18,788 bases of DNA from contig NW_019091529.1 in NCBI RefSeq assembly GCF_001949145.1, forward strand, positions 1,062,481-1,081,268. Reading direction: 5' to 3'. How positions within the stretch are numbered: the stretch's first letter is position 1; each line of letters opens with the position of its first letter. Shown one piece after another: positions 17,824 to 18,788 of the stretch. This DNA is from Acanthaster planci (lineage: Eukaryota; Echinodermata; Asteroidea; Valvatida; Acanthasteridae). Below the pieces are notes generated by a model. That model had not been told where the DNA came from. It made no database searches and worked only from the letters and a program-made list of their open reading frames with translations. The position numbers and the translations under genes are program-made.

Positions 17824-18003
17824 ATGCCCGAAACAATATGTTATTTTATTCAAGCCATCTATAAATTTAGAGGCTTGCAAAACCATCGGATATTGAAAGC
17901 TTACACATGGGTTTATTACTTGGACGAGATGAAGTTTATTATCAAGTCTAGAAATTTATTGGGACACAATCTAAAAAGATCAAACTATAATTCCACGCAT
18001 TAA
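17824..18003 (+). CDS. Small hypothetical ORF, 59 residues
   Basis: ATG at 17824 to TAA at 18001-18003. The protein is basic and aromatic (MPETICYFIQAIYKFRGLQN, then WVYYLDEMKFIIKSRNLL). No family was recognised. It is the first of three plus-strand ORF pieces that lead towards the Polinton-like ORF at the edge, so it may belong to that element. In AT-rich DNA an ORF this short can be chance. Confidence 0.3.
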   Translation: MPETICYFIQAIYKFRGLQNHRILKAYTWVYYLDEMKFIIKSRNLLGHNLKRSNYNSTH

Positions 18004-18074
18004 TTTAATGCATTCAAAGCGAGCAAAAATAAATTATAGAAGATAAAACCCATTTATTATTTTAATAAAGACAG

Positions 18075-18391
18075 AGAGAAGTGCATACATATCAAGTTAC
18101 ATACAAAAATAAGGTTGAAGACATTGAAATTCCTACTCCCATAAATGGGAATTTGATCAAGAACAATATCAAAATGCAAAATGTCTGATTAAATCGTTAA
18201 TTAGTGTCGATGACATTTATTATGGGTCGAATGGTGCAAGGCCTTATGGTGAGAGCGTTAGATTTAAAGTAGCATGGGACCATCTAGAAAGAGAAGAAAG
18301 TTTTATTTCCAACGAAATTGTTTTTATTTCCAACGACAGTGACGAAAAAGATCAATTTACTATAAATTTACTACGTCAAAGGAAACTTTAA
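18075..18391 (+). pseudogene. Degenerate unidentified ORF upstream of the edge helix-repeat ORF
   Basis: A stop-bounded frame (18128-18391, 87 codons) has no ATG. It encodes HKWEFDQEQYQNAKCLIKSL, then DDIYYGSNGARPYGESVRF and AWDHLEREESFISNEIVF, ending INLLRQRKL. In another frame just upstream (about 18095-18150) YQVTYKNKVEDIEIPTP could be its N-terminal continuation across a 1-bp frameshift. Composition is strongly protein-like and unlike random AT-rich DNA. No known family was recognised. Alternating beta-type patterns (VRFKVAW, EIVFISND) suggest a compact domain. Confidence 0.45.
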
Positions 18392-18439
18392 AACTCGCTT
18401 TTCCATACATAATATTATGGAAAGGTGATAAAATAAATA

Positions 18440-18505
18440 GTATATAATAAAGTAGAATAGAAACTCTAATAATATTTCAACACCATATAATAAAGTATAA
18501 AAAAT
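18440..18505 (+). promoter_or_regulatory. Candidate TATA-rich upstream region
   Basis: Two copies of ATATAATAAAGTA occur at about 18444-18456 and 18486-18498, the second ending some 12 bp before an ATG at 18510. TATA-like doublets are plausible promoter elements for the following ORF, but the surrounding DNA is AT-rich, so this is weak. Confidence 0.25.
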
Positions 18506-18509
18506 AAAA

Positions 18510-18788
18510 ATGAACAAAATTTTAATACCGACAAGTTGCTATTGCGGTCGCTAGACAGTCTCAAGCAATACATCAAAGATTTCAAGGTAGATTTACCACC
18601 ACCCATAAAACGTCGACACTTCAAAAAAGACTATGTCAAAGTGATTCAAGATCATATAAAAGATTACAAGTATTACGAGACGTAAAAAAGAAAAACTCAC
18701 ACGGGTCGTTGAAACACAAAATTTAAAGGTGACGGCCACTGGACGCAACGGACAGATTACAAGACCCGATTATATACGCGCGATCAAG
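18510..18788 (+). pseudogene. Start of a helix-repeat (SAP/HeH-like) ORF related to the one beside PolB
   Basis: After an ATG at 18510 (out of frame by one or two bases), 18518-18682 is open. It reads LLLRSLDSLKQYIKDFKVDL, then HFKKDYVKVIQDHIKDYKYY, and stops at TAA 18683-18685. From 18690 a second frame is open to the window edge, containing KLTRVVETQNLKV and TGRNGQITRPDYIRAIK. Two blocks match the ORF at 5992-6504 in order and spacing: H.K..(L/Y)VK.IQ(E/D), then TG..G(K/Q)(V/I).R...I.AIK, about 28-29 residues apart. In the first Polinton that ORF directly precedes DNA polymerase B, so a polymerase gene is predicted just beyond 18788. Frameshifts suggest this copy is also decayed. Confidence 0.55.

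Overview
The window looks like transposon-dense, non-genic DNA from an invertebrate animal genome. There are no operons, ribosome binding sites or bacterial genes. The content is decayed eukaryotic mobile DNA: a Maverick/Polinton (adintovirus-like) element with protein-primed DNA polymerase, a Ty3/gypsy retrotransposon with its LTR pair, and fragments of others. I cannot name the species. A marine invertebrate is a guess based on where such Polinton families are common.

Region 1 (about 260-6505) is a decayed Polinton. On the minus strand, reading from high to low coordinates, it has a helix-repeat ORF and protein-primed DNA polymerase B (6504-3894). A block on the plus strand follows (2927-3340, a membrane/coiled-coil protein; 3343-3935, integrase). 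Minus-strand genes then resume with a small coiled-coil ORF, a double-jelly-roll-like capsid protein (2621-1363), a packaging ATPase (1337-712) and a zinc-ribbon/HNH endonuclease relic (710-262). Every gene carries stops or frameshifts. The integrase DDE core, the polymerase YxDTDS motif and other blocks are missing at otherwise clean joints. No adenovirus-like protease, penton-like minor capsid protein or terminal inverted repeats were found. Short tandem repeats flank it (20-227 and 6522-6650).

Region 2 (about 6650-8930) holds a three-copy minisatellite and fragments of unidentified plus-strand ORFs that look like retroelement gag remnants.

Region 3 (8930-17280) is a Ty3/gypsy retrotransposon on the minus strand between two direct repeats of about 480 bp (LTRs), each with AATAAA in the minus orientation. 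Its order is gag, zinc knuckle, protease, reverse transcriptase, RNase H, integrase, and then an unusual SGNH/GDSL-type hydrolase relic (10500-9932) between pol and the 3' LTR. The element appears to have landed inside a plus-strand ORF. The right LTR differs from the left by about 466 extra bases.

Region 4 (17280-18788) is AT-rich with several degenerate plus-strand ORFs. The last one, running off the window edge, matches the helix-repeat ORF beside the Polinton polymerase in two separate blocks in the same order. A second Polinton-family element, in opposite orientation to the first, therefore probably begins here.

Nothing in the window looks like an intact functional gene. Its value is as a record of gene content: a Polinton with an HNH gene, a gypsy element with a hydrolase, and a possible second Polinton end.
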